A DNA stretch of 58,782 nt from Hypsibius dujardini (lineage: Eukaryota > Tardigrada > Eutardigrada > Parachela > Hypsibiidae): assembly GCA_001579985.1 (NCBI GenBank), contig LRSR01008216.1:1-58782 (forward strand). Reading direction: 5' to 3'. This document shows positions 32,179 through 44,650 of the stretch, in pieces. Positions within the stretch are counted from its first letter, which is position 1. Every line of letters begins with the position of its first letter. Below the pieces are notes generated by a model. The model was given only the letters and a program-made list of their open reading frames with translations, was not told the origin of the DNA and made no database searches. A program made the position numbers and the translations under genes.

Positions 32179-32799
32179 GGTACTCTTGCCTAAGTCGTGC
32201 CAGAGCAACAATATTTCCGGTGGTGCACAGGCCAGTCGAAGCAGATAGCAAATTAGGTGCGGCAGAATAGAATCACGTACAACATAAATCAGTCATAAAA
32301 GCCGACCATTGCATTGGTTTGTTCGTGTTCCTACCTATTCGTTGTAGAACGCTTGTGACGTTCTGCGTTGGAATGTTACTGGTACTGGCAAAATTCTTGT
32401 AATCCTGCTGCTCGCATGAATTTGGTGCAAAACAGGACATCAAATTACGTAACTTGAAATATGAATGGAAACGGGTTTTGGGTTGCGATCGCGATCGCGA
32501 GCTATATCTGCTAGTGCGAGCACGAAACGGTTACATTGACGTAGGCATGTCGAGCGTCGCTGAAACTAGTCTGACCACATAGTTGTGTGATAATGTACCA
32601 TTCAATTTGTAAGGACCCATCTCTAATTAAAACGGAAGTGCTTCATTTAACATAATTGCAAAACCGCTGTGCCATCATTGCAACGCTCACCTTGTGATAC
32701 ATAACAGAGGCTGATACTAAATCTTTTTAATGCAGTTCATTTCTGCTATAATTTTCATGTCAATTTTCCTTTGATTTTTACACCTCCTCGCTCGTAACA

Positions 32800-33196
32800 A
32801 TGGTATCCAGAACATTCCTGGTTGAATGTGCCTGCGTGCTGTTGCTGGCCATGACAGTGGTGCAATCTGCGCCGACTGAAGCCGACTAACAGGTGAGCGC
32901 GGTCTATGCAAATTCCATTAGAATGTGTTATAGATTCGTGACCTTATCCGATAACCCTTGCATGTATTGCGATGTTGTCGGCCCGGTGTGTGATTACAAG
33001 GCTGTGTGCTATTCTCTTTTAGAAACAAGTCATGGATGTCGCCGCCGAACTTTTCCGCAAAGGTGGCCAGACTGCTGTGGATGAATTCCAAGCGGCGCAT
33101 GCGAAGGATGCCCAGAAGCTCGTCGTCAAGAAATATCTGGGCTCGAAGGACGGCACCCAAGCCTGGTGCCTTGGGTGGGGTTTTTGGTGCGCTTAA
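32800..33196 (+). pseudogene. Small secreted peptide 1, right copy, with in-frame stop
   Basis: Exon 1 is 32800-32892 and exon 2 is 33023-33196. The TAA at 32887-32889 (codon 30) is shared with the left copy, so it predates the duplication or was converted between the arms. Exon 2 encodes 57 residues ending AWCLGWGFWCA, with no lesion. Splice sites are canonical (CAG|GTGAGC and TTTTAG|AAA). Confidence 0.75.
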
Positions 33197-35222
33197 TTGC
33201 TTGGATTTTGAGCTTTTTGCTTATTATAAAAGCATGCTTCACATGAGAATCACATTCTTATGTGTTACGCCATCTGTGAAAACGTTCAAACTGCAACGTT
33301 TCTGACTAAATCGTCACTAAAGACCAAGAGAGTAAAGTGTGTTTCCCGATTTAAAATGTATGTAAAACTTATTAGCCATGCCGCCATTTGATCCACAGTC
33401 TGTAGAACAATATAAAACATTTCTCAATATATGCGCTGTATCGTGCTGAACATCATGCTAGATATGTGTTGATTCCGAATTGTGCGACCTGAAATCCTAA
33501 CAACTGGGTTTTCATTGTTTGGTTGGGTTGTACTAGTAACTCGGTATGGATAAATTTCGCGAAACTTTAGTTTGGGACAAGTTTGAGAGTTTTAGTTTCG
33601 TTTTCCCAATCTTCGGTTGACTTTCAACATTGTGTCTATAACTGTTAGGACACTGAGTTACAGGGAGTGGAATCTTAACTGGTTTTCAGTGTATGATTTG
33701 ATTATAACATGCTGTGGTACTATACGTTGAGCCAAACGAGGGGATTCTCATTGTTTGACGGGATTGCACAGACAGACAGACAGACAACAACGGTGTAATG
33801 CGAATTGGTCTGTTCGAATCTATCAGGTTTGAGCACCAATGAACAAAGCACAACGCAATGCACAATTCGCTACAGACAACACTATTCCGACTAGATGAAA
33901 TATTAGAATAATTCCTAACGTGCAATAAAGCCTATCGACAACCTAACGGGTAAAACATGTTCAAGTTCGCATGTACACCGTGTTAAGCACACGTATTGTC
34001 GCATGCCATGTCACAACCAAGTCAAGCACTGAGGGCCGGTTAACATTTCAGGCACTGCTATACAGTGTCGTAAAATTTATAGGTACCATGTTGAAAGCCA
34101 ACCGGAGATTGGAAAAACCGGTTAAGATTTCGAACATCGCAAAAGACTCATAAAATTAAGCTAAACATACTTGGCAAAATGAATGCTTTACTGGAAAGCA
34201 TCTCAGAATAGATGTTAGATCAAACCGGTTGTGCACAGACACATGCACAGCGGGATTTTAAACCTAGTCCTTCAACGTGCTGCGCACCAGCAATGTGATT
34301 GCACGAATATCCTCCTAGTCCTTCAACATATTAGCTTGCGTACAACTATTCGAAGTTGCAGCGACTGTATTCCCGTTAAACCTTCATTTGCCGTAGTTCG
34401 TGCTACATCCAATCCGTTGCCGAGATCAACTTCGCGCATTGATGTATTTAGATTTAATGAACTTACATCCATTTTAGTTGCCGAACAACATGAGCTTTAC
34501 GTTCTTACTCATTGCGCATGGAATGTTGCTGGTGCATTTTGCAAAGCTGCATCGATGCAAGTTTGATACTGATGAAACATAGAAGCCAGGCAGTCACTAT
34601 TTGTTACTTTGCCAACCCGTTTTATTATGTGCGAGTGACGATGATTTGAGGTACAGTGAGAGTACCTGCTGTACGTCATGCGGTCAGCCTGAATCTCTTG
34701 GAGTTCCCAGGTTCGCCGAAAAAAGTACCTTGTATTTTGAAACGATGGCACACCTCAGATTTCGGCATACAAATAAGATGGTGTAGCGATATTGTGCGAA
34801 TACTTTGTTATGCACTGGGAATCAACTTTCAACTATGGTGGTGTTTTAAAGAAAGAAAATGATGCATAAATATAGAAAACGCCTAAAGAAGTCTGATTTC
34901 ATTTTAGAAGTGCCAATAATTTTAGATGTGACATGTAAAGAATTGTGCGGGTACAAGATGGCATATTCCAATACAAGGTTTTCTATCTGGTAAGTAAATT
35001 TTCGGTTGTCACAAAATATTGACATTCCTTCATGATTTTGATGCTTCACTTTTATAAATATCTAATTTTCCAAAATTTAGTTACTCTGAATTGCATTTTA
35101 ACGTCATGGCAACCTCACGTTTATTATTTCGTTTTGCGTAGGTCCTCTTTCCCTTTTGTCCCCTTTCGTCATTTCATTTTCCGTTTCCCTGTTTTCCCAC
35201 GTCAGTCTGGAAGCCTAAGGTA
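33197..35222. other. Intergenic, mirror of 13025-15050
   Basis: Same content as the left arm; no recognised gene. Confidence 0.5.
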
Positions 35223-35516
35223 ATGGAACCTTTTTCCTTAGGTGAAGACATGAGTACTGATAAACCCCCTGTCGCGTCTACCAAGTCCAGTAACGAAAAC
35301 GAGACCACGGAACCTACAGAATCATCGAATGAAAAAACGAATCTAAAAAGACACACATCTTGCACTGTTTTCACTTTTTTGCAGCGCTCAAGCCTGGAAG
35401 CTGCCTTTGAGGAAGATCGATATCCGAGTCGTGAAGACCGGGAAGGACTCGTGAAGGAACTATCGCTGCCACCAAGGAGCCAAGGAGATCGACGAGCCAA
35501 GGAGAAGTACAACTGA
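35223..35516 (+). CDS. Homeodomain-like protein lacking the recognition helix, right copy
   Basis: Same 97-residue frame as the left copy, with MEPFSLGEDMSTDKPPVAST at the start, LEAAFEEDRYPSREDREGLV in the helix 1-2 region and DRRAKEKYN at the end. The four-residue gap that removes W48 and F49 is identical. Both copies being open is consistent with a recent duplication and does not by itself show function. Confidence 0.7.
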   Translation: MEPFSLGEDMSTDKPPVASTKSSNENETTEPTESSNEKTNLKRHTSCTVFTFLQRSSLEAAFEEDRYPSREDREGLVKELSLPPRSQGDRRAKEKYN

Positions 35517-35935
35517 ATCTGAACAGTGCAAGAATGATATGTTAATTTTGCAACATGGACCTCGCATTGTTGAGTGAGGCTGTGACTGCAATCACCCATC
35601 ATTACTAAAACAGCTTCTTGATTAACCGGTTTCGCTATTACGCTTTCTCTAGTTCTTGTTTTGATGTTCATCCACAACCATGTAACTTTGTGGACGTAGA
35701 CCTTGACGAAGTCAGTTCGAGGTAGCGGACGTTCTGTTGCTGTTGCCACACACAAATGGCTTTCGCCGTTGATGAGTCTTCCACAAACATCGAATGACGA
35801 AATTTATCTGAGACTTGAATTTGGGCACCATCACTGCAAAAGTTTCCTCAGACGTGAAACTCAGAATTACACAGTATGTAACCCCACGCATACAAAGACC
35901 ATCCCAAATCACTCCACTGTTTAAATGTATGGATG

Positions 35936-35967
35936 TAAGAATGTATGTATGTATGTATGTATGTATG
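35936..35967 (+). repeat. (GTAT)n microsatellite
   Basis: Mirror of the (CATA)n tract in the left arm. Confidence 0.95.
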
Positions 35968-36045
35968 TAAGTATGGGATCAGATTCTAGAAACTTCTGAG
36001 ACTTTGAACTGCTTCTAACAGTTAAGGTACGTGGCGTCAGCGTTC

Positions 36046-37333
36046 TCAGGCACAGAAACTAGTGCAAACTTTCTCAATGCAATTTGGAGAGCAAACGTGC
36101 CTAAGTCCAGAATCTTTGCAATCCTGATTGCTTGTGCACAAGTCGTTTCGGGTTTTCTGTGGCGAGTTGGTCGGGCAACCTGCTTTTTGTAGAGGTCCGG
36201 AGATTTCTGAACAAAAGAAAATTTGTCATACACAACTGTAGCTCCATTTTAAAAGATATATAGTCCCTTAAAGATCGGCATGAAACCTCGTTAGAGGGTC
36301 TGGTCGGATATTTCCTTTCCCCTTTTCTTAGGTAGGAAGTCCGTTTCCTTAGCCAACCAGTCATTTTTCTTGAACAAAACTACCTTTCTTTACAGAACAA
36401 TAAGTTTACAGTCTGGGATGTCAAACCCCCAGAATCCTTACACGGTTTGAAATGATCACACACGATCCGCCGAATCATGAACTAATTTTCCAAATCTTAA
36501 TAATTTTTCCTTTCTAAGTCTTGATATTTCCCTTTGTTGGGATTTTTTCTGAGCTTCGAGGAGTTTCAACCAGCCCATTCAGCTAATCACATACGAAACT
36601 TACGGGATCCATTAGAGTTTCTGACATCCTGACTGCTGATAATGAAGGTAACGTCGGATCCGTCGCGCATATGCTGGAAAAAGTTGTTGAAGTCAGCCAG
36701 CCAATTGGGCTGGCGCGGACGCTGGCTGAGACGGCGGGCCTTTGGTTTTTGAGCTGGGCTGTCGGCGCTGTCATCATTATCGTCACCGTCGCCAGGGCCT
36801 GGCGTGGCTCCTTCGCAGTTGTACAGCAAATTTACTTTCCACACATGGGTTTCCCTACTGCCGATATTCGCACCCTCTTCTTTGGGTACAATCGTGGGGG
36901 AGTTGAGGTCTTGAGCGAATGCATGAACCGTAGTGCATGATGCTATTGTAGTCGTACGGGAGGTTGAACGTGTTGCCCGAGTACTTTTCGAAATTGTGTT
37001 CTTCCCCTAATGGAAAAGTAGCAGTCTTAAGAGGAACCCAGTGCTTCGGTCTAGTTTTGCCAGAGAGGTTTTACATTTTTTTACGGATTGACTGGAAACT
37101 GTTCGAAACTTCGTTGAAGCTAAATCGATACTTCCGTCTAGTGTCGTGTTGCTCTTAATAATTTGTAAGTAATTGGAAAACGGCTATGCCTTACCAGATA
37201 AAATATTTTCAAAGATGACGTCAACATAATCGTCTCGGTCGGTGCGAGTTTGCTCGTGGTAGAAGCCCAAAGCGTGCATAACTTCATGCTGCACTTCGCC
37301 GAAGTAAGTCAGACATTCACGCTTAATGTGACA
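36046..37333 (-). pseudogene. Astacin-like protease B, right copy, frameshifted
   Basis: Exons at about 37333-37195, 37006-36604 and 36206-36046, mirroring the left copy. It has the same complete [13 protein letters not shown] signature, the same two-base loss after SIMHYG, the same acidic/basic linker and the same Cys-rich tail. Confidence 0.8.
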
Positions 37334-37351
37334 CTACTGGCGAGTTTTTGA

Positions 37352-37512
37352 CAGACAGACAGACACACACACACACAAACACACAAACAGATACACAAAC
37401 AAATACACGGACACAGACGCATAGACACAAAAATACACAGGCAAACAGGCAAACAAACATACAGACATACAGCCAAACATAGAGGCAAACAAACACAGAC
37501 ACTAGCAGACAG
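37352..37512 (-). repeat. CAGACA/CAAACA microsatellite
   Basis: Mirror of 10735-10895. Confidence 0.9.
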
Positions 37513-38153
37513 GCAGGCCATACCATGTAGCGTGTTTCTGGCAATATTTTTTTCTTGTTTAGGATTTTGAGCTTCAGATTCTGAGTGTTAAGGCATTCAA
37601 TATATATTTCCGGTCATTCTAGTCTTAAACCAATTGCATCTCTTCTGAAAAACAAAAAAAATTCTGATTGGAAGAATTGATTTTATAATAAAATAATAAT
37701 ATAACTTTCCGCAAGATTAATGATGATTATGACAAGAAATACGTTATTGCCATTAAGGTCAAGTTCGGCTCCAGTGCCCGGGGTTGAAGGAATGTTAGAA
37801 TCCTCCCATGATCTTCTGTTGATCTGTTACTGACAGAGGAAAAAATACTGGTAAGTTTGCAGACGGTAGCTAGTCCTGGAATCGAAACCGATGTAGCTTC
37901 TCTTGATGATTCAAAAACAATCCATTAATTAGTACGGACGCCAATACAATGGATGTTCCATTATTAATACAGAAGGTTTGTCGTATTTACTGTGAGATTC
38001 TGATAACATGTCATGGACAACAGCCTAACCTGTCGCGTTGCAGTTTTCTGGGAAGACGCTAATCCGACGTCCACGGAAGGTACCATTGCTCTTGGATGTG
38101 TCCTTCATTTGTGCGAGAAGATGTAATTTATTTTTGCACAATTTGTTGTAAAG

Positions 38154-38861
38154 CTACGACAGCGAGCACTTCACCCGAGTCCACTTGGACAGACACGCCA
38201 TCCACAACTGCAGCCGTACCAACCACTACGGAATATGTCACGGATACCCCAATGTCGCAAGGAACAACCGCATCAACGTCAACCATTGCGATGGTGCCGG
38301 ATGCCAGCAAGTCAGGTGAACAGCGGTGGACCGACGATCCGTCACCACAGTGGCTGCTCCAGATGAACACAAAAAGGAAAACGACAACCGGAACGGAAAC
38401 GGCTGTAACATATCAGCCTCTGTTGCCGGCGGCTGACCTTAGCAGCACAATACTTCCACAGCGTCCTTCCGCATTCCTCGACCACTCATTATTCACCAAT
38501 GGGTTCGATTTGTCTGCATGGCGCATTGCAAACGGTACGTTATCTACTCACTGTTTACGCAATGCACGAGTATGTACAGTTTACTCGCATGCCTAAATCT
38601 AGCATCGTAGCGTGGCCATCCAAGTTTACGAGTTTTTTTACAGGCTTTCCCTCATTTTCAAGACAAGAATTTCCAGCCTTACAGTCTCCATACTTTTCAA
38701 CAGAGGCACCGTTCCAATTTCCGTCCTTTCCAACGGCGTCAGATAGAAGTTCGTCACGCAGCGGTTGGCGTTCATCGAGCTCATCTTACACCACGTGCGT
38801 AAATGGACGATGCCAGATTAGAACTAATGAATCCCCTCGAACCGCCTTTTCTGATAACTGA
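38154..38861 (+). CDS. Mucin-like secreted protein M (3' exons)
   Basis: Exon 38154-38534 is Thr/Ser/Pro-rich (TTASTSPEST, TTAAVPTTTEYVTDTP, TTGTETAV) and ends ANG|GTACGT. Exon 38644-38861, after TTTTTTACAG, is Ser/Phe/Pro-rich (FPSFSRQEFPALQSPYF, SSSRSGWRSSSSSYTT) and closes with CVNGRCQIRTNES and a stop. It is likely heavily O-glycosylated and extracellular. The frame also extends upstream of 38154 through CSWMCPSFV and YFCTICC, which may be a Cys-rich module like those at 8.9 and 18.7 kb, but a stop precedes it. The duplication boundary at 38361 runs through the first exon; the left arm keeps only a broken part. Confidence 0.6.
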
Positions 38862-39639
38862 TAATTCCTGAGCATGCTTAATAATTGTTTCGTCTGGAAG
38901 AGGGCTGTTAGAGAAATAGCTGCTGACACAGGTCCTTTGACCGATAATGTGCCTACATTGTTTTTAAAAAAGGTTTGACGTTGTTCTGCCATGTAGGTTT
39001 TGTGCGCACGTTCGTACCGCCTTTTGGGTATATCATTGTGAACCGATTTGAAGGTCTGGGACGTTATTTACAACATAAGACAGCTGAATATCTATCATTC
39101 GATAGGTAACGGTCTTCCCCAAATGTTCGCTTTTATACATTTCGAAAAAATTTAACCAAACACCGTGAGTGTATCATGATTGGAGTAGCTAGACGTTAGA
39201 TGTTGCGTTATACGCCCCTGCTAAAAATTGTTAAGGCAAATTAAGTAAAAAGAATTATGGTGACTCGCAAAATGTGCCCGCGTACGAAATTAAGGTCGTA
39301 GCGAGTGCGAGGGATTCGTCAATACTTCAATACGTGCAAGGGGTTTCAAATAAGTAATGTCATTTGCATTTTTTCCAAAAGTCTGCCATGGATTGGAAGT
39401 AATTAAGCTCTGCTTTTGGTATTTCAGCCTCAGTTGAGTTATGGAAAAACAATGGATCAAATAGGTCAGCTCGGTAAAGAATAAACAAATTGATATTACC
39501 TCAATGCCAGAACGCTTGGCCCGGGTGAGGGTGACGGTGACGGGGAAACCCAACAATTCACATACACCACATGTAGACCGCAGTAGTACATATCTGTGTT
39601 GAATGCTATGCTATCCCAATCTGAAATCAAATCATGTGT
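38862..39639. other. Mostly non-coding; one possible exon
   Basis: A minus-strand segment 39620-39500 lies between TTGATTTCAG and GAG|GTAATATC. It encodes WDSIAFNTDMYYCGLHVVYV, then CWVSPSPSPSPGPS. The Ser-Pro run suggests a linker. Low certainty, no family assigned. Confidence 0.3.
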
Positions 39640-40890
39640 GAAAGAATGAAACAGCATGTGAATAAATTCAAGTTTAAGTCATGGTCACGCGGAGATACCC
39701 AATTCCTTGCAGTCTGTAGCGCTCAATCAAGCTTTATCCCTCGCCGTGACTGCAGCGGTAATTTTGCGCACTGCCCGTTCCACTACTGGGATTTCCCCCG
39801 CTTTCTTGTTCTTTTGGGAGGCTGGGATTTCTTTTCCGGTCATGACCCGCCAGTCGCGAGTCGGTAAGTCTGTGATGTCGTCTAAGTCAGCAGTGGGAAA
39901 AATGACGGAGATCAGTTCCTTCGACGAGTAAACCGATAACAAAGGTAGGGTATGCTATTCATTCGTTTCCCGGATCCCAAATCCATCTTTGCTGACCGGC
40001 AAGCTGACTTGTTTCCACACCGGCGGCGTCATTGCGGTGTTGCTTATAGCTTCCACGCTCGTTCGCAGAACTACGTCGAATTCCACCAATTTTTCTGGCC
40101 GGTTTCACACCGGTGCGCACCGTAACATCTTTATCACCTTTGGCGCGCTTAGGCAATTCTTGAGGATGAAAAAAACCCTGATGGGCCTGTAAGATGTTCA
40201 GCCGGCTGGTCAAAACGCAGAGCGTTGCCGTTTTAGTGTCCATGGCAGTGGTGATACTTTTCGGCAGTAGTAGCGCGCCCAACAGCGACAGCTCCTCTCT
40301 GCTAGGGAATTTGACGGCTTGGTCGAATCGTTAGATGGTGGTTAAGGCGTTTTCCCGGCTTACTTCATTACCTGCAAAAACGTGGCCTCACACTTGGAAG
40401 AGTTAAGCTCCAACCGATTTGTTTGCCCATGTCTATCACCAGTCGTAAGTCACTCATCACCATGTCAACAGAGTTGCCGATGGTTTCTTCGTCGACATAA
40501 CAGGCGCTTAGGCGGGAACGCATGGTACCAAACAGCTGGAGAGTGATGAGACAGAAGAGCGGTGTGCCCAGTGGATTGCCTTGCACGGTCAACTGTGTTG
40601 AAAGCACTTTTGAAGTCCAATTTCAAAAAGACCTGCGTTTTCTTCTTCTCCGACAGAAACGCCCGAGTGAAGTGGACCACTGCCTCCTCGCCACCAAGTG
40701 CCCCGTAATCCAGCTGCTGCGGCCGAAAGAGTTTTCCAATTGCCGACATCACACGGCAATTTACAATCTTTCTAACCAGCCGATGCATGGTGTTGCCGCA
40801 CCCAGTTAGTCAAATTTCACCGTCCTTCTTGTTTAGAGGAGTCAGCGCGCAGCCATACAGCAATGGGCAGATATTGTCAGGCACCCTCCC
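39640..40890 (-). mobile_element. Second degenerate LINE reverse transcriptase
   Basis: Minus-strand frames in order: GNTMHRLVRKIVNCRVMSAI near 40800-40740, GKLFRPQQLDYGALGGEEAV, FLKLDFKSAFNTVDR near 40620, then in shifted frames NPLGTPLFCLITL, YVDEETIG (a decayed YxDD box) and a C-terminal region including KTATLCVLTSRLNILQAHQG. Frameshifts and the altered catalytic box show it is inactive. Its motifs differ from the LINE at 1-1360, so it belongs to another clade. Confidence 0.85.
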
Positions 40891-41139
40891 ACTCGGAATG
40901 ACGGTGAGTAACTCCATTGACCAATCAAACTGTCAGAACTCCGCCCCCCCCCCCCGAGCGTCGGATCAAAATTTGGCTGATGCCAATCGACTAAGAATCA
41001 ATGAATCGACTAAAGAACATGTTTAAACTAAAGTTTAATGTAAAAAAAAGACGAAATGATTTGGTAAAACTTCAGGTACCGGTTAAGACGAAAGCTCGCT
41101 CTTCCAGTCAAACCGGTTAACACACTACCACACAGTGAA

Positions 41140-42060
41140 AGAAATCCGTATTCGCCATAAGTGCTTGAAAAATCTTGATTAAACTAAGCTAAGGGAACTA
41201 GAACAGAACTAAAATTAGTAATTTAACTTCCACTAATGCTATACTAAAAGTTTCCATTACCGAAAAACCTAAATTAAACTAAAATTTAATACCTAGTTAT
41301 TTAAGGTCCTTTTCAATGGCATTCACCAAACCAGAAGTTCGGAGTTTCGGGGTTTCACCGACGACGGTGCAGTATCACTTTCGGATTCCTTGTTGATAAT
41401 TTTTATAATGAAATTAGATACTGCTTTCTGAGAAATAATGATATTGTAGCGAGCACCAACAGAAAGAATGTTATTACTGGTTGTACTAATTGTCTATACT
41501 ACACACACATATTATGTATCATAAAAGAAAAGAGACAAGAGATAGACAAGGTAGCCGAGGGTTAATGGGCTAATAATAGAAATAGCTAATGGAAGATGAC
41601 AATTAAGATCTAATGGACCACTAATGAAAATGATAATAGCTACTCAATGATATCTGTGTTCGCCATGCGTGGGGGATGGCAAAAACTAATGAAGCTAGAA
41701 AAACTAAACTAAAACTACACAAAAACATGTACTAGCTAATTTTCCCGTTTTTAACTAATTTTTTAAGTTAACTAAAAACACAAACTAAAAATATAGTTAA
41801 CTAATAGGGACTAAAACTAGAATAAAAGTTTTATTACTAAAACAAATTCAACTAAAAATAATTAGTAACTAATTTGTAATTGACTGAAAAGTTTATTATT
41901 TGAATAATTTTAGTTAATAATTTTTGAATAATTTTATTTTCTTTCATAACTGCATACGTGCTTAGAAAGTTGAGAACCAGTTACGCTGGAGAAGGCACAC
42001 AATATACAGTGAGCAAAGCCTGTATATGCCATATGTGCTTCGTGTTTAAGTCTTGCTCTC
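41140..42060. repeat. AACTAAAA-word repeat element, related to 7.3-8.0 kb
   Basis: GATGGCAAAAACTAATGAAG near 41685 mirrors the TTTTTTGCCATCCCC edge at 7.49 kb. GTATTCGCCATA (about 41148) and GTTCGCCATGCGTGG (about 41656) match the tandem-repeat unit there. Confidence 0.6.
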
Positions 42061-42639
42061 TGCCGTAATAATTTTAGTTGTGTTTGCTATTTCCACGACA
42101 ATGAATGCAGCTACAACCGGTTACTCTAATCTTTGGTTAACGGTAGCAATGGCTTTTACATGCGTAATATCTACACGAGTTTGCACAACTGGTTTTGTAA
42201 AAGCAAAGTGAAGCAAAAGGGAATGCGACCGGTTGTCTACGGCAACGTTTTTTTTACGGCGCTGCTAATGGCGAAACAGGAACATGATTAGGGTCCACAT
42301 CAATAGGGGTCTGTGCGGATCACAAAAATTGATCCACAGCCGGCACCGCAACCTATTCTTCAAACCGCAAACCGCAACGCCAAACTCAGTATCACTGACT
42401 TTTAAGCAGTATTTCGACCTCCTCTAGTATAGGGATGCAAAGTTCTGGTTTTATTGTAGAACTGGCTGAATGGTGCGCCAGACGTTGTTTTACTTTCACA
42501 ACAGATACTTCAGATTTGTCGTGTTTCGAAGCCGAAGACATTTCAAAATTTTATTCACAAAGAAAATCGTTAAAACGTTTTTGTAGTGTGGATCTCTGAC
42601 TACTAACCAGTTTCGAAGCAAGTTTAAGAAAGCGGCACC

Positions 42640-43510
42640 GGGTGGTCTGTACCTATGGGCCTTGTACCTTTGAGTACAACCTTTCAAGTACAGCGGTATA
42701 TGAATGTTCTCCACAGTGTTGTACCTATAAGTCTTGTTGTACCTATGTACTTTTGTACCTAGGTACAAACCTAATTAGGTACTATTGTGCCGATTACAAT
42801 CGGGATGGCTTCTTTAGTTCTAAGTTGGAGGTCCGCTTTTTCAGTTTCAAGAGTTATCTACAAATGATCTCAGGAACTACCCACTCAATTCACAAATAGC
42901 TAGTTTCAAAAAATGCCAATCTTCCCGGCGATGAAGATACGAGCAAACGAATTACAAGTTTGGCAAATTAAAAAATGTATAATTTTAGTTTTACGAGCTT
43001 GATTAAAAACACTTTCGTCGTGCAATATAAAATGTGGTGTTATGTTGTGGAATTGTGGAAGATTTACAATGCAATTGTTTATCAGATCAAATCAAGGTTA
43101 GTTTGATACTATGGCGATAACTTTGGTAAATTATATTGAACTAAAAATTAAAGGAATTTGAATTTCAAAATACATAAGAAATTTGTGGAAATATCACAAA
43201 CTCGAAACGTTATACAGCTCTGTAAAGTATAGCAGCATGCTCACGCAACAAAATCTATTATTTTGCGGATAACAGCTTATATCTTTGTGCAACAACGTAT
43301 AAGCTTGTATTTACTTAGATACGCAAGTACGTAAGTAGAGCCTTTTGGATAGATACACTGTCCGGTAAACGGTAGTACCTAGACCTGTTTGTACCTAGGT
43401 ATGTAAGTACGTAGGTGCAGCCATTCAGATAGGTACACCGTCCGATTGCAGCTGGTACCACCATACCGTTGTCATCTTTGTACTTAGGCATATCTAATCA
43501 AAGAAAGTAC
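42640..43510. repeat. GTACCT-word repeat element
   Basis: Dense GTACCTA/TAGGTAC words at 42648-42785 and again at 43310-43460, where about 80 bp is repeated twice (GTAAGTACGTAGGTGCAGCC-like units). The layout is like the other single-word elements. Confidence 0.45.
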
Positions 43511-44348
43511 ATAAGCATATGTAGCAAAACTGACCAATGATGCCTTAAAGCTTGTATCCAAACTGGCCATATCTCTTCATTTGGGGGCAGCATGCAACCG
43601 GTAATTACAGGTGTAATTTTTTTATTCACGGGCAGCCATATTGTTCAGACATCCATTGTTAGTCTTGGTGATTGAATGAGTATTGTATTTGAACAGTGCG
43701 GTTGTGGTCAAGCGGATTGTGCATTGTTAAAGCAGCGATGTAAGATAGTTGTGGTGTTCAGGTCAGTACTTTGTTATGTAACTCTCTGCGCTTGCGCGCA
43801 TGAACACAATTTATACACTGTAAGCGTATAAACTAACTGCGACAGATTAGTTGAATATACGATCAACCTCCAGTCTGTTGAAAAGCTGTTTGCTTCTCGA
43901 TAAAATTCATTAAACTTGTTACTAATCCGACCTTTATCATATTTCTACTGAAATAGTTTAGGCTCCAAAGTTAGCACTCAAATACGTTATAGATATTTGC
44001 TTGTCATTCGAAACGGGCTCGGTGCTACAATTATGGATTGCCAAAGGGTCGGCAGGCTATTCGTTTACCCTGCTGGATTGTTGAATGTCTTAACTACAGT
44101 CCCCTTAGCGTGTAGTATTAAGGTACCTGTAACAGGCGAACCACTGTATATGCCACCTTATGGTGCGGCAGCGCTTCTCGTTGTTTGAAGCGTCGCATGG
44201 GGTCACTCCGTCGCAAGTGAATTCAAGGTCACGGTATAAAGCACTAGTGGCCATGCTTTCTTTGCCCTGTTTGATCTGTGACTGTTTGGCGGGGGGGGGG
44301 GGTTGATATCTGAGAGTCGTCAAACGCTTTCTGGAACGCCGCCAAGGC
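43511..44348. other. No recognised gene
   Basis: One plus frame at 43997-44188 without family signals, and a poly-G run near 44291. Confidence 0.5.
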
Positions 44349-44483
44349 CTAAGCGTCAACGTCTTTCTTCTCCTTTTTCGCCTTGGCTTCCACCCTGCTC
44401 TTCTCCTTGTCCAGCAGTTTCTGAATGTTGATGTCGGTGGTGGCAGTCGGTGAGCCGAAGGACGTGGAAGCCTGATCGGACAT
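44349..44483 (-). pseudogene. Short lysine-rich coding fragment with in-frame stop
   Basis: ATG at 44483 opens MSDQASTSFGSPTATTDINI, then QKLLDKEKSRVEAKAKKEKK, then DVDA and TAG. The same frame continues after the stop with ALAAFQKAFDDSQIST and a proline run coded by poly-C, which suggests the protein once went on. No intron is visible, so it may be a processed copy. A (GCT)n/(GTT)n tract lies directly upstream. Family not recognised. Confidence 0.35.
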
Positions 44484-44650
44484 GTCGATCGGAGCAGCAG
44501 CAGCAAAACAAAAACGACAGCAGTCACCACAGCAACAGCAACAGCAACAGCGGCAGCGGCAAAAGAAAAGCTGAGGAGAGAGTGAGAGGTTGTGGAAGGC
44601 AGAAGCGAGGCATAAATTACCTCGGCACAAATACAGGGGTGTTCGTAAAG

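Larger units (their letters stand above)
30708..38361 (-). repeat. Right arm of the 7.65-kb inverted duplication
   Basis: Reverse complement of 9885-17539, length 7654 bp. Nearly all reading frames are identical or differ by single residues (for example V to M in peptide 2 exon 2, and E to A in an intergenic frame near 34.8 kb). Confidence 0.95.

Noticed and set aside
36671-36940. Hydrophobic plus-strand frame (and mirror 11307-11576)
   Set aside because: Antisense of astacin B exon 2, which has splice sites and family motifs.
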